This document shows, in pieces, positions 1 through 8,753 of a stretch of 64,000 bases of DNA. The stretch spans positions 62,001 through 126,000 of the forward strand of contig NZ_SMZR01000002.1 in NCBI RefSeq assembly GCF_004358665.1. The letters run 5' to 3'. The notes beneath the pieces were generated by a model. It had not been told where the DNA came from and did not search any database. It saw only the letters and a program-made list of their open reading frames with translations. Both the position numbers and the translations under genes were made by a program. The DNA is from Jeotgalibacillus sp. S-D1 (GTDB taxonomy: Bacteria; Bacillota; Bacilli; Bacillales; Jeotgalibacillaceae). Position 1 is the stretch's first letter. Every line of letters begins with the position of its first letter.

Positions 1-1348
1 CGGGCATACCAGGACCGCCCTTTGGACCAACATGGCGAATCACCAGTACGTCGCCTTCTTTAATTAAATTATCTTCAATTGCTTTTGTTGCCTCCGCCTC
101 GCTGTCATAGACACGTGCCGGACCTTCAAAACGGCTGATTTTTTGTCCGGACATTTTAGCCACAGCGCCATCTGGTGCAAGATTTCCCCGAAGTACCACC
201 AAAGGCCCATTAGGTTTAAATGGTTCGTCAAATGGACGGATAACCGACTGCCCCTCTTTTAATGAAGAAACTTCAGCTAGATTCTCAGCTACTGTTTTCC
301 CAGTCACTGTCAGGCAGTCTCCATGAAGCAAACCATGTTCATGCAATAATTTCATTACTGCCGGCACACCGCCAACTTCAAATAAATCCTGCATGACATA
401 TTTCCCGCTAGGCTTTAGATCAGCTAAATGAGGTGTGTTTTGGCGAACCCGCTCAAAATCATCCAATGATAAATCTACCCCAGCTGAATGGGCCATCGCA
501 AGCAGATGCAAGATGGCATTGGTAGAACCGCCAAGAACCATCACAACCGTTATGGCATTTTCAAATGCTTCTTTCGTCATAATATCCCGAGGATAAATTT
601 CTTTTTCAAGCAGCTTAACAACCAGTTCACCCGCTTGGCGGCATTCTGATTCTTTATAATCATTCACTGCAGGAGTGGAAGAAGAACCCGGGATACTCAT
701 GCCAAGCGCTTCAACAGCGGCTGCCATTGTATTCGCTGTGTACATCCCGCCGCATGCTCCGGCACCTGGACAGGCATGGCATTCTACTTTATACAGCTGC
801 TCATCATCGATGATACCTTCCTGATATTGTCCCACTGCTTCAAATGAAGACACGATATCAATGTCTTTTCCATTCAGCTTTCCTGGCTGAATCGTTCCTC
901 CATACACATACACAGAAGGAATGTTCATGCGGGCGATTGCCATCACACATGCCGGTGTCGTTTTATCGCACCCGCCTATTGCGACAATGCCGTCCAGCCG
1001 CTCTGCATTAGCGACAGTCTCTATGGAGTCTGCAATGACTTCACGGCTTGGAAGAGAATAAAACATGCCCTCATGCCCCATAGCGATACCATCTGAAACC
1101 GTAATTGTGTTAAAAATCATTGGAGCCCCGCCGCCGTCTTTTGCTCCGGCTTTTGCTTTTTGGGCTAATTGATCAATATGTATATTGCATGGGGTCACTT
1201 CGCTCCATGTACTGGCGACTCCAATCATCGGCTTCTTAAAATCCTCATCCTTAAAACCGACTGCGCGAAGCATGGACCGGTTCGGTACCCGATTCACACC
1301 TTCACTGATCACTTTGCTGCGAATACGCAAATCTTTCTTGCTTTCCAT
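1..1348 (-). CDS. ilvD: Dihydroxy-acid dehydratase (5' part, runs off the window)
   Basis: Read on the minus strand from ATG at 1348; the 3' end lies beyond base 1. The enzyme dehydrates 2,3-dihydroxy-3-methylbutanoate and its isoleucine homologue in cytoplasmic branched-chain amino acid synthesis. The translation starts [17 protein letters not shown] and carries the IlvD/Edd hallmarks: the PCNIH segment near residue 55, [13 protein letters not shown], and [19 protein letters not shown], whose cysteines ligate the Fe-S cluster. [17 protein letters not shown] also matches. The Shine-Dalgarno AAAGGATGAGGG sits 3-12 bases upstream. A promoter with CodY-like and cre-like boxes lies upstream, pointing to amino acid and carbon control. 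About 449 of the roughly 555 residues usual for the family are present. No frameshift was seen by eye. Confidence 0.97.
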   Translation of the reverse strand, partial: MESKKDLRIRSKVISEGVNRVPNRSMLRAVGFKDEDFKKPMIGVASTWSEVTPCNIHIDQLAQKAKAGAKDGGGAPMIFNTITVSDGIAMGHEGMFYSLPSREVIADSIETVANAERLDGIVAIGGCDKTTPACVMAIARMNIPSVYVYGGTIQPGKLNGKDIDIVSSFEAVGQYQEGIIDDEQLYKVECHACPGAGACGGMYTANTMAAAVEALGMSIPGSSSTPAVNDYKESECRQAGELVVKLLEKEIYPRDIMTKEAFENAITVVMVLGGSTNAILHLLAMAHSAGVDLSLDDFERVRQNTPHLADLKPSGKYVMQDLFEVGGVPAVMKLLHEHGLLHGDCLTVTGKTVAENLAEVSSLKEGQSVIRPFDEPFKPNGPLVVLRGNLAPDGAVAKMSGQKISRFEGPARVYDSEAEATKAIEDNLIKEGDVLVIRHVGPKGGPGMP

Positions 1349-1413
1349 CGCCCTCATCCTTTCAACACTTCTATTGTCAGACGATTTAGGTAAATCGAGA
1401 CTGTGTATTTCAT

Positions 1414-1442
1414 ATAATACTAACTTCTGACATCATTCGCAA
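1414..1442 (-). promoter_or_regulatory. Sigma-A promoter of ilvD
   Basis: On the minus strand, -35 TTGCGA (1437-1442), a 17-base spacer and -10 TATTAT (1414-1419) point at ilvD. This predicts a start near 1407 and a leader of about 60 bases. No T-box-like leader was seen. Confidence 0.7.
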
Positions 1443-1444
1443 TA

Positions 1445-1459
1445 AATATTCTGAATATA
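1445..1459. promoter_or_regulatory. CodY-like box at ilvD promoter
   Basis: AATATTCTGAATATA differs from the CodY consensus AATTTTCWGAAAATT at three of 15 positions and abuts the -35 element. CodY is known to repress ilv genes in Bacillus when branched-chain amino acids are plentiful. Binding here is inferred from sequence only. Confidence 0.5.
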
Positions 1460-1475
1460 TGGATATTAGAATAAT

Positions 1476-1489
1476 TTAAAGCGTTTACA
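1476..1489. promoter_or_regulatory. cre-like box (CcpA) upstream of ilvD
   Basis: TTAAAGCGTTTACA differs from the typical cre TGAAAGCGTTTACA at one position. It is centred about 75 bases upstream of the predicted ilvD start, an upstream placement that fits activation rather than roadblock repression. The rest of the 1349-1691 gap holds only an inverted repeat AGTAAG-TAG-CTTACT at 1567-1581, with no convincing promoter for the plus-strand gene. Confidence 0.5.
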
Positions 1490-1691
1490 TAGTTTTCACC
1501 TTTCCTGCAGTTAACTCTGCCCGTTTTATTGAAAACCCACACAATAACGCCATTTTTATCATATAAAGTAAGTAGCTTACTAGTTTTTAGAATGAATTAA
1601 CGGATGTACCGCTTCGATCTTGAGTCGTCGACATTCAGAGAGAAACTAGGCAGAAAAAAGATGATTAACAAATCCAGATGGGGGAGTTCTT

Positions 1692-3545
1692 TTGAAAAGT
1701 AATACACGAATGCTGTTGTCGACAGTTGCGGATATCGTCATTATTTTTATCGCTGTAACCGGAAGCTGTTATCTGCTCATCGGCCTTCCATTTATGGAAT
1801 TTACCCGAGAAGCAATATATTTAACACTTCTTTACTCACTCACATTTATTGGAAGTTTTCTATATTTCCATGTGTACAAAAACTTTTGGCGATTTGTGAG
1901 CGACCATGATTTTTACCTCATATCTAAATCTTCAATTTTGTCTATTTTAATTTGCTGGAGTTCTCAGATCATTCTACATGAGATTAATGGATTTTCCATC
2001 CCAGTCACCTTATTTATCTTAAGCTGGTTTTTTATTGTGTTTGGATTATCCTTCGCTCGAATTGCAGCAAGGATTGTTCACGGATTAAACGAAACCGTGA
2101 ATACGAATGGAAAACCGACGTTAATTATAGGAGCAGGCAATGCTGGGAGACTTGTACTTAATGAATTAAAAAAATCACATAATTCCCCGCTTTATCCAGT
2201 TGCAATAATTGATGATGCGATTGATAAATTTGATTCAGAGATTTTTGGCATTCCCGTTGTGGGCACTCGCCATGATATTCAAAAAGTCATTAAAAAATAT
2301 GGCATTGAAATGGTGATTATCGCGATCCCTTCTGCTCCGGGGCACGAGATTGCAGATATTGTAAATGTTTGCAAATCAAATCAAATTGATGTTAAAATTT
2401 TTCCGCGTATCAATGATCTTATTAACGGCCGGATCACTACCTCGATACGTGAAGTTAAGGTGGAAGACTTACTGGGAAGAGCGCCAATTGAACTTGACCT
2501 GGAGTTAATATCAAGCTACTTAAAAAATAAAACTGTGCTGGTTACAGGAGCCGGGGGATCGATTGGGTCAGAGTTATGCCGACAGATTTCCGATTTTAAT
2601 CCTGCTGTGCTGCTTTTGCTCGGCCACGGAGAGAACAGCATTTACCTGATTGAAAATGAACTCAGAAAACGGCATCCGGAATTACCCATCGTACCTATTA
2701 TCGGAGACGTTCAGGATCGCAAGCGTATTCAAAGCGTATTTGCCCAGTACAAACCGCAGGTCATCTTCCATGCGGCTGCTCATAAACATGTTCCCCTAAT
2801 GGAGTATAACCCTACTGAAGCGATCAAGAACAATGTTTTTGGAACAAAAGTGATGGCGGAATGCGCACATGAAACAGGTGCTGAAAAATTTGTGCTCGTA
2901 TCCACAGATAAGGCCGTTAACCCGACAAGCATTATGGGGGTAACTAAACGTATAGCTGAGCTTTATGTCCAGCATATTAACGCACTAAGCAATACACATT
3001 ATGCGGTTGTCCGTTTTGGTAATGTGCTCGGGAGCCGTGGCAGTGTCATTCCATTATTTAAAAAGCAAATTTTAGAGGGCGGACCTCTCACCGTTACGCA
3101 CCCTGATATGACCAGATATTTTATGACCATACCTGAAGCAGTTCAATTAGTCATTCAGGCGGGCGGCCTTGCCCATGGCGGGGAAACCTTTGTTCTTGAT
3201 ATGGGAGAACCCGTTAAAATAAGTGATCTGGCAAAAAACCTTATTACGCTTTCAGGTCTTGTACCCGATAAAGATATATTAATTTCCTACACCGGAATGC
3301 GGCCTGGAGAAAAACTTTACGAGGAACTTCTTTCCACTGAAGAAGGAAACAGTTCATCGAAACATGAGTTAATTTTCATTGCCAAACCGGTCGACATTCA
3401 AACCTACAATATGCCTGCACATATACAGCGCTTGGAGGAATGCATTCAAGTTAAGGAAAATGAGAATGCCAACCTTAATATAAAAATAGTCTTAAAGGAA
3501 ATCGTGCCTTCATTTCAGCTGTCTGACAGCGACGGCGATTTGTGA
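1692..3545 (+). CDS. epsC: Membrane UDP-N-acetylglucosamine 4,6-dehydratase, EpsC/CapD/PglF type
   Basis: 617 residues starting at TTG, with GGGGGAG about six bases upstream; no ATG competes before residue 7. Four hydrophobic segments (about 9-30, 42-60, 76-98, 102-125) anchor it. A CoA-binding-like Rossmann domain (GAGNAGR, 147-153) and an extended SDR domain (GAGGSIGSE, 286-294) follow. STDKAVNPTSIMGVTK (404-419) has the Met/Lys pair that replaces the usual YxxxK in this family. The family converts UDP-GlcNAc to the 4-keto-6-deoxy sugar, the first step to diacetylbacillosamine and related amino sugars. The next two enzymes (aminotransferase and acetyltransferase) lie in the convergent operon, so the pathway is split over two transcription units. 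The length matches EpsC-type proteins. Confidence 0.9.
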   Translation: MKSNTRMLLSTVADIVIIFIAVTGSCYLLIGLPFMEFTREAIYLTLLYSLTFIGSFLYFHVYKNFWRFVSDHDFYLISKSSILSILICWSSQIILHEINGFSIPVTLFILSWFFIVFGLSFARIAARIVHGLNETVNTNGKPTLIIGAGNAGRLVLNELKKSHNSPLYPVAIIDDAIDKFDSEIFGIPVVGTRHDIQKVIKKYGIEMVIIAIPSAPGHEIADIVNVCKSNQIDVKIFPRINDLINGRITTSIREVKVEDLLGRAPIELDLELISSYLKNKTVLVTGAGGSIGSELCRQISDFNPAVLLLLGHGENSIYLIENELRKRHPELPIVPIIGDVQDRKRIQSVFAQYKPQVIFHAAAHKHVPLMEYNPTEAIKNNVFGTKVMAECAHETGAEKFVLVSTDKAVNPTSIMGVTKRIAELYVQHINALSNTHYAVVRFGNVLGSRGSVIPLFKKQILEGGPLTVTHPDMTRYFMTIPEAVQLVIQAGGLAHGGETFVLDMGEPVKISDLAKNLITLSGLVPDKDILISYTGMRPGEKLYEELLSTEEGNSSSKHELIFIAKPVDIQTYNMPAHIQRLEECIQVKENENANLNIKIVLKEIVPSFQLSDSDGDL

Positions 3546-3576
3546 ATAACATGAGCAGCTGTTCTTTCTTCCATTC

Positions 3577-3641
3577 AAAAAACCCCCGGTACAATTTTAT
3601 GAATCCAATGCAGATTCATAAATGAGGACTGGAGGTTTTTT
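3577..3641. terminator. Bidirectional terminator between convergent polysaccharide genes
   Basis: An A-rich/T-rich outer stem (AAAAAACC at 3577, GGTTTTTT ending 3641) encloses a perfect inner stem: TTTATGAATC or its core TATGAATC at 3598-3605 pairs with GATTCATA at 3613-3620. It separates the dehydratase gene from the end of the minus-strand operon. Confidence 0.7.
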
Positions 3642-3642
3642 G

Positions 3643-4665
3643 TTACTGCTTATATTTATTAATCTGCTGTAAAATTTCATTAAGCTGCTGCTGGTCTTTG
3701 GCTGTTAGGTCTTTTTCTGCTTTTAACCCCCCCACTCCATTTGCCACACCGACAATTTGAGCAGGAGTTTTTATCCGGTCAACTACAATATCACCATCAT
3801 TGCCGATAATGCCGCCAGCAACCAGTCTGGTCTGATTGCGCTTTTCTTCACCTTGTATATTGGTGTAAAAGTCACGGATATAATCGATTAAATAAAGAAC
3901 TGTATGCGGAAAAGCAGCCCGCACATCCAGGCGGTAGCAGGTAATGGTGCTCTCGTTGGCTTTAAGAATAAATTCAGGACTGAAATTGTTGATTCCGCCG
4001 TCAAGCGCAAGTCCCCCTTTTTTTATATAGGAGGCAAAAGAAGGCGGTATGACATTTGAGGAGGAGGTAAAAGAGATTAAGCTGTCTATTTTCAAAAAAA
4101 GATCTTCATCCCCTGTGACCAGCTTAATTGAGTTTTTGGAGTATTTAGGGAGCAAATAATTCAGCGTCTTTACAATTTCTTTTGTTTTATCATTATTCCT
4201 GGAGCTTAAATAAATATTGCTTCCCCTTTCAGCTAATCGCAGCGCTAACTTTGACCCCAGGTTTCCAGCTCCGTATATCATGATGTTTTTATTGACGAGA
4301 TCATCATGAAAATGATGCCGCAAAAACAGATCTGCCGCCTCAAGCGTTGTATCATTAGGCTTGTAGGCTATAATGGTAGCTTTTTTTACAATTTTTTTGG
4401 CAATGCTCATTAAGTCAATTTCCTTCTTCGATTCAATATCCACAAACAAGAATTGAACGTTAGAATCCAGCAGGGAAAAGCTTTGCGCCGCATTTTCGGG
4501 GCTTGTAACCAGAAAATTGATTGCTTCATACCCTAAAGCCGATCTTCTGGGAAGAACAGCAAATTGCTCGGATTCACGGGCTGATGTACCAACCGTTGCA
4601 ATCCGGCATTCAAAAAGACAGCTGAAGCTCTTTAATTCGCGCTCAATTTTAGATTTAATGTCCAC
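3643..4665 (-). CDS. Unrecognised two-domain Rossmann-fold protein in polysaccharide operon
   Basis: I do not recognise this protein. From the chosen GTG at 4665 it has 340 residues. A longer frame with TTG at 4728 lacks a ribosome site, whereas AAAGGTGAT lies five bases before the GTG. GAGNLGSKLALRLAERG (about 132-148) is a clear nucleotide-binding glycine motif in the middle of the chain. The arrangement of an alpha/beta N-terminal half followed by a Rossmann domain recalls shikimate dehydrogenase or FolD-type enzymes. A conserved-looking glycine-rich stretch (VAGGIIGNDGDIVVDR) lies near residue 290. There is no signal peptide or membrane span. It is the last gene of the operon, 92 bases after the aminotransferase. 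An NAD(P)-dependent sugar- or amino-acid-modifying oxidoreductase is possible, but this is a guess. Confidence 0.75.
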   Translation of the reverse strand: MDIKSKIERELKSFSCLFECRIATVGTSARESEQFAVLPRRSALGYEAINFLVTSPENAAQSFSLLDSNVQFLFVDIESKKEIDLMSIAKKIVKKATIIAYKPNDTTLEAADLFLRHHFHDDLVNKNIMIYGAGNLGSKLALRLAERGSNIYLSSRNNDKTKEIVKTLNYLLPKYSKNSIKLVTGDEDLFLKIDSLISFTSSSNVIPPSFASYIKKGGLALDGGINNFSPEFILKANESTITCYRLDVRAAFPHTVLYLIDYIRDFYTNIQGEEKRNQTRLVAGGIIGNDGDIVVDRIKTPAQIVGVANGVGGLKAEKDLTAKDQQQLNEILQQINKYKQ

Positions 4666-4757
4666 ATGATCACCTTTCTTTCCTTCAGGTGCAAGGGTGG
4701 AGACTGATTGAGTTTTGTCCAGGTTCAAATACGTCAGCAGCAGGCTGTTTAGAGGAA

Positions 4758-5909
4758 TTAGTTTCTTATTTCACGCAGCAGACAATCAATCACTCTATTT
4801 TGCTGATGGGGGGTCAGGTTTGATCCAGAAGGAAGACAAAGTCCGGTTTCAAAAAGTTTATCTGACAGACTTTCATTTTCTATGTGAGGAAAATACTCAT
4901 ATTGTTGATACAACGGCTGCAGATGCATCGGCTTCCACAATCTTCGTGCCTCTATATTTTCATTGTTTAAGGCAGCAATGAGCTGTTCAGGTGATGATTT
5001 GATGATGGTGGGATCGATCGTCAAAGCCGTCAGCCATCTTGTGGACCTGCCAAACAATGACTCTGGCATCCACTCAATGCCATTCAGGCCGCTAAATGCT
5101 TCCTCATATCGCTTAAACACATTTCTTCTGGCGTCGACCCTGTCATCAAGCACCATCAGCTGACCCCGCCCAATCCCGGCAAGGATATTGCTCATACGGT
5201 AATTGTATCCAACTTCACTGTGCTGATAATGTTCAGATCCGTCCTTTGCCTGAGTGGACCAGAACCGGATTTTATCTAATGCCGCCAAATCTTCTGATAC
5301 AATCATGCCGCCATTTGAGGTGGTGATGATTTTATTGCCGTTAAACGAATAAATGCCGAACTTTCCGATTGTCCCGCTCGCTTTTCCTTTATAGGTAGCA
5401 CCAAGTGATTCTGCGGCGTCTTCGACGATCGGCACTTGGTATTGATCACAAATTGCTTTGATTTCATCCATATCAGCACTTTGTCCGTATAGATTAACCA
5501 CCACAACTGCTTTGGGAATCGTCCCCTGCTCCTCGGCCTGAAGGAAAGCACGCTTTAAGGCGGCAGGACTCATATTCCAGGACTCAGGTTCTGAATCGAT
5601 GAAAACAGGCGTGCCGCCTTCATACAGAATCGGATTAGAACTGGCAACAAAAGTAAAGGACGAACAAAAAACAGTATCTCCCCGTTTGACACCAATTACA
5701 CGAAGCGCCAAGTGAATAGCTGCTGTTCCAGATGTAACGGCAACCGCTCCGCCGATTCCTGCATAATCTGCGACTTCTTCTTCAAATCGGGTAATATGCG
5801 GTCCTACCGGGGCTATCCAGTTCGTATCAAACGCTTCAGCGACATAAAGCTGTTCAGCTGCTCCAAGATGTGGCGGAGAAAGAAAGATTCGCTCATTTTT
5901 AGACCCCAT
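4758..5909 (-). CDS. epsN: PLP-dependent sugar aminotransferase (DegT/DnrJ/EryC1 family), EpsN/PglE type
   Basis: 383 residues from ATG 5909; a GTG at 5921 would add four residues. I prefer the ATG because EpsN-type proteins begin just before the shared (K/R)I(Y/F)LSPPH segment, seen here at residue 7. The family transfers an amino group from glutamate to a 4-keto-6-deoxy UDP-sugar. Visible motifs are SGTAAIHLAL (60-69), VEDAAES (162-168, aspartate contacting the PLP pyridine) and SFNGNKIITT with the PLP lysine at about 193. The length is normal for the family. It follows the glycosyltransferase gene by 85 bases. With the dehydratase (1692-3545) and the acetyltransferase (6940-7599) it completes a diacetylbacillosamine-type route. 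Confidence 0.92.
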   Translation of the reverse strand: MGSKNERIFLSPPHLGAAEQLYVAEAFDTNWIAPVGPHITRFEEEVADYAGIGGAVAVTSGTAAIHLALRVIGVKRGDTVFCSSFTFVASSNPILYEGGTPVFIDSEPESWNMSPAALKRAFLQAEEQGTIPKAVVVVNLYGQSADMDEIKAICDQYQVPIVEDAAESLGATYKGKASGTIGKFGIYSFNGNKIITTSNGGMIVSEDLAALDKIRFWSTQAKDGSEHYQHSEVGYNYRMSNILAGIGRGQLMVLDDRVDARRNVFKRYEEAFSGLNGIEWMPESLFGRSTRWLTALTIDPTIIKSSPEQLIAALNNENIEARRLWKPMHLQPLYQQYEYFPHIENESLSDKLFETGLCLPSGSNLTPHQQNRVIDCLLREIRN

Positions 5910-5994
5910 ACATTTTTTCACTTCTCTTTCTTTGGATGGTCCATCCTTAGTCTAAAGGCTGAAGGGGCTCGCTATCCGCTTGATTAATCTATGT

Positions 5995-6906
5995 CTAAAG
6001 CAATTGGTTTAATTTCTCTTCAATGCCTGCATTTTTAATAATGTTTGACCAGCTGAATGCACGGACAGCCTCTTCGCAAATTCCTTGCGGCTTGCTTTGA
6101 TCGAGCTGAGTATCCAGGTTTTCCAGGGATTCGTTAATTGTAATAAAATTCATATTCTGCTGTTCCATGAACTGGTTTACCCACTGATAATCTGTGGTAA
6201 TGATCTTCAAATCCATTGCTAAATACTCCAATAGCTTCGTTGAGGTCTGCAAATTAAATGGATAGGTATCGGGCATATAGTTGATTCCGTAAACAGCCTG
6301 TGAAGCATACTTTGGAACATCCTGATAAGGGACATCCCCTGTAAATATGATATTTTCCACTTTACCGAATTCTTTATGGATATGATCAGGGACCGTACCA
6401 ATCATTAAAATCGTCCGTTTTTCTTTCTGCTCTTTAAAGTGCCGCAATAGTTTTTCAGTCTTTCTTTCCTTTGCCATAGAGCCAATATAAACACAGTCAT
6501 ACAGCTTAACCTGTTCCCGGAAACGAAAAAAAAGATCGTCCACCCCCATGTCCCGCTGAAGCGATTCGACCCCGTCTGTAAAGTTCATTTCAGATTCAAC
6601 CAGCTGATTTAAAAAAATACGAAGAGCTGGAACTGTATTGATCCTGCGTTTTATTTTATTTTTTAATTTTGGAAATATGCCAGTAGATAAGGAGACATAT
6701 TCCTGAATAATCGGCACCTCTTTCGTACCGTGTATATCGATCCCCGGAAACGTCCAGACAGCGTCAAAGTCGCGAAGCGTAAACCCATCTATCGCTGAGG
6801 AATCGTAAAGCTTATAGTTCAGATCTTTTGAATTAAAATAGTTAATGGATGCATCAATTTGCGGCAGATAGGACTTTGTAGAACGCATCATTACGATTTT
6901 TTTCAT
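5995..6906 (-). CDS. GT-B fold glycosyltransferase
   Basis: 303 residues from ATG 6906, chosen because GGGAGG lies five bases upstream. A start ten codons earlier (6936) has no such site. The C-terminal half looks like the donor-binding domain of family 4-type glycosyltransferases: FTGDVPYQDVPKYASQA near 188-204, then STKLLEYLAMDLKIITTDY near 222-240, the usual position of the acidic EX7E-like region. The N-terminal half is diverged. It probably adds one sugar to the lipid-linked repeat unit at the cytoplasmic membrane face; donor and acceptor cannot be told from sequence. It lies 33 bases downstream of the acetyltransferase gene. Confidence 0.75.
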   Translation of the reverse strand: MKKIVMMRSTKSYLPQIDASINYFNSKDLNYKLYDSSAIDGFTLRDFDAVWTFPGIDIHGTKEVPIIQEYVSLSTGIFPKLKNKIKRRINTVPALRIFLNQLVESEMNFTDGVESLQRDMGVDDLFFRFREQVKLYDCVYIGSMAKERKTEKLLRHFKEQKEKRTILMIGTVPDHIHKEFGKVENIIFTGDVPYQDVPKYASQAVYGINYMPDTYPFNLQTSTKLLEYLAMDLKIITTDYQWVNQFMEQQNMNFITINESLENLDTQLDQSKPQGICEEAVRAFSWSNIIKNAGIEEKLNQLL

Positions 6907-6939
6907 TTTGTCCCTCCCACTTCCTGTCACCGCCATTTA

Positions 6940-7599
6940 TTAAAGGTACGTTTCATCCTTCTCCCGTTTTCGGATGAATTTTGCAGGGGTGCCATAGGCG
7001 ACAACATAATCCTCAAAATCTTTTGTTACGGTAGCTCCTGCCCCTATCACTGTATGACTTCCAATCGTTGTTCCATGCAGGACGCGCGCGCCGATAGAAA
7101 TCGCTGTATTCATTCCGAGTATCGTATTTCCACCTAAATGGGCACCGGGTCCCACACTTGAGTAATCCCCGATGACCGTATCATGGGCCACTGAACCCAG
7201 GGTGTTAACAATGCAATGCTCTCCCATTTTCACGTCGCTGTTTACAATTGCTCCTGCCATAATAACAGTACCTGCTCCTATATCGCACCGCGGACTAATA
7301 TAGGCAGTTGGATGAATCAGCACGATAAATGGAAATTCCTTGTTTTCTCTTTTTATTTTATCGGCAACTTTTTTTCTGCTCCAATTATCGCCGATCGCAA
7401 TTAAACCTCCATGAATAGGTGCTGTGATCTTGCTGATGCATGAAGTATCACCCAATATCGGGTATCCTTGAAAATGCTTTGAGCGATTGGGGTCATCATC
7501 AATTAAACCAAACAGCCTGTAATGGGGAATATGTTCAATTAAATCAATTATTACTTTTGCGTGACCTCCGCAGCCGAACAATATAAGGTTTTTAGCCAA
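6940..7599 (-). CDS. epsM: UDP-amino-sugar N-acetyltransferase, EpsM/PglD type
   Basis: 219 residues from TTG 7599, with AGGTGG eight bases upstream; no internal ATG precedes the fold. The N-terminal sugar-binding domain has the family motif LFGCGGHAK (7-15). The C-terminal part is a left-handed beta helix of hexapeptide repeats. NTLGSVAHD places His139 where PglD has its catalytic base. GAGATVTKDFEDYVVAYGTPAK is the usual acetyl-CoA-contacting end, here given in two parts: GAGATVTKDF and AYGTPAK. The enzyme acetylates the 4-amino group of UDP-2-acetamido-4-amino-2,4,6-trideoxyglucose. Its position next to the matching aminotransferase supports this role. Confidence 0.92.
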   Translation of the reverse strand: MAKNLILFGCGGHAKVIIDLIEHIPHYRLFGLIDDDPNRSKHFQGYPILGDTSCISKITAPIHGGLIAIGDNWSRKKVADKIKRENKEFPFIVLIHPTAYISPRCDIGAGTVIMAGAIVNSDVKMGEHCIVNTLGSVAHDTVIGDYSSVGPGAHLGGNTILGMNTAISIGARVLHGTTIGSHTVIGAGATVTKDFEDYVVAYGTPAKFIRKREKDETYL

Positions 7600-7625
7600 G
7601 CTTCACACCACCTGATTCTGAAGGA

Positions 7626-8753
7626 TTATTTTATTGATAATTGTTGATAAATCGTTTCCATTTCCTGAAGAACGATGGGCAGGGAATAATACTGTTCAAT
7701 TTTTACTCTTCCGTATTCTCCAAACTTTTCAGCCAGCTCCTGATCCTGAAGTAATTCACAGCAGGCATCTGCAAGTCGTCCTGGAGATTTAACCGGTATA
7801 AGAAATCCATTTTTGCCGTCCTCAACCAGATCCCTGATGCCTCTTATATTTGAACCGATAACCGGTATTTTCATCGCCATCATTTCCATTACGGAGCGTG
7901 GAAGCCCTTCCCGCAGCGATACGAGCAGGCCGATATCCGTAATACTTAAAACAGAAGGAACATCTGATACAAAGCCTAAGCACTTTATCCATTTGCTCAG
8001 ATTTTTCTTTTCAATGACATCCTTTATTAATTCTTCGTTGCTCCCCTTCCCAATAAGCAAGATGACAAAGTCATCAGATTGCTTCTTTAACCTTTCACAA
8101 GCACCTACCACATCGATTTGTCTTTTGTTTTCATTAAATTCAGCGATATGCGTAATCACTTTAGACGTTGAATTAATCCCCAACTCTTTTTTTATCTGGT
8201 ATCGATGTTGTTGGGAAAAATGAGCAGAGCAAAATTGGTCCGTATCAATTCCCACTCCATGAACATGATCAATCTTTGCTGCGGAAAATAAGTTTCCGGC
8301 TTCTTTCAAGTCATCGTTATTGGTAACAATTATTTTGGTTGTTTTAAATGCAGCGATTTTTTCCATAGCCTTGTAGAAGAGATTTTTGCTCCAATGTTCA
8401 TTTTCATTGAAATGAAATCCGTGGGCAGTGTAGATCGTAATCTGTTTCTTTGTTGATGCCATTCTGGTGAGAAATGATGCAATAGGCGTATGCAGATGGA
8501 CGATTGGGTAGTCCCTGCACACGCTTTTTATTTCTTTATAAGCCTTGAAATTGTTCCAATCAATCAATGTTCTGCTAAAAGGTACATGATGAACCTTGAC
8601 ACCCAAACGGGTTAAGCATTCAACAGGTCCATTTTCTGTATTTGTCGCAACCCCAACCTCAAACCCTTTATCAAGGAAATATTGAATATGAGGAATCAGG
8701 AAGGCTTCCACTGTCCGTGCGATCGTTGTAACAAAGAGAATTTTGTTCCTCAT
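7626..8753 (-). CDS. Glycosyltransferase family 4 (EpsD/PglA-like)
   Basis: 375 residues from ATG 8753. The start overlaps the stop of the preceding membrane protein gene (ATGA), suggesting coupled translation. The N-terminal domain (MRNKILFVTTIA, then a Gly/Phe-rich loop) and the C-terminal domain form a GT-B fold. HIAEFNENKRQIDVVGA (about 195), VLLIGKGS-like IGKGSNEE, VPSVLSITDIGLLVSLREGLPRSVMEMMA and the acidic EGLPRSVME motif are typical of retaining GT4 enzymes. It likely acts early, perhaps on the bacillosamine-type lipid-linked sugar as PglA does, but the substrate is an inference. Three hydrophobic stretches belong to the fold, not membrane spans. Confidence 0.88.
   Translation of the reverse strand: MRNKILFVTTIARTVEAFLIPHIQYFLDKGFEVGVATNTENGPVECLTRLGVKVHHVPFSRTLIDWNNFKAYKEIKSVCRDYPIVHLHTPIASFLTRMASTKKQITIYTAHGFHFNENEHWSKNLFYKAMEKIAAFKTTKIIVTNNDDLKEAGNLFSAAKIDHVHGVGIDTDQFCSAHFSQQHRYQIKKELGINSTSKVITHIAEFNENKRQIDVVGACERLKKQSDDFVILLIGKGSNEELIKDVIEKKNLSKWIKCLGFVSDVPSVLSITDIGLLVSLREGLPRSVMEMMAMKIPVIGSNIRGIRDLVEDGKNGFLIPVKSPGRLADACCELLQDQELAEKFGEYGRVKIEQYYSLPIVLQEMETIYQQLSIK

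Noticed and set aside
1685-1691. GTTCTTT heptamer (SinR-like) just before the dehydratase start
   Set aside because: A single heptamer of this degeneracy is expected many times by chance in 64 kb, and no paired half-site is nearby.
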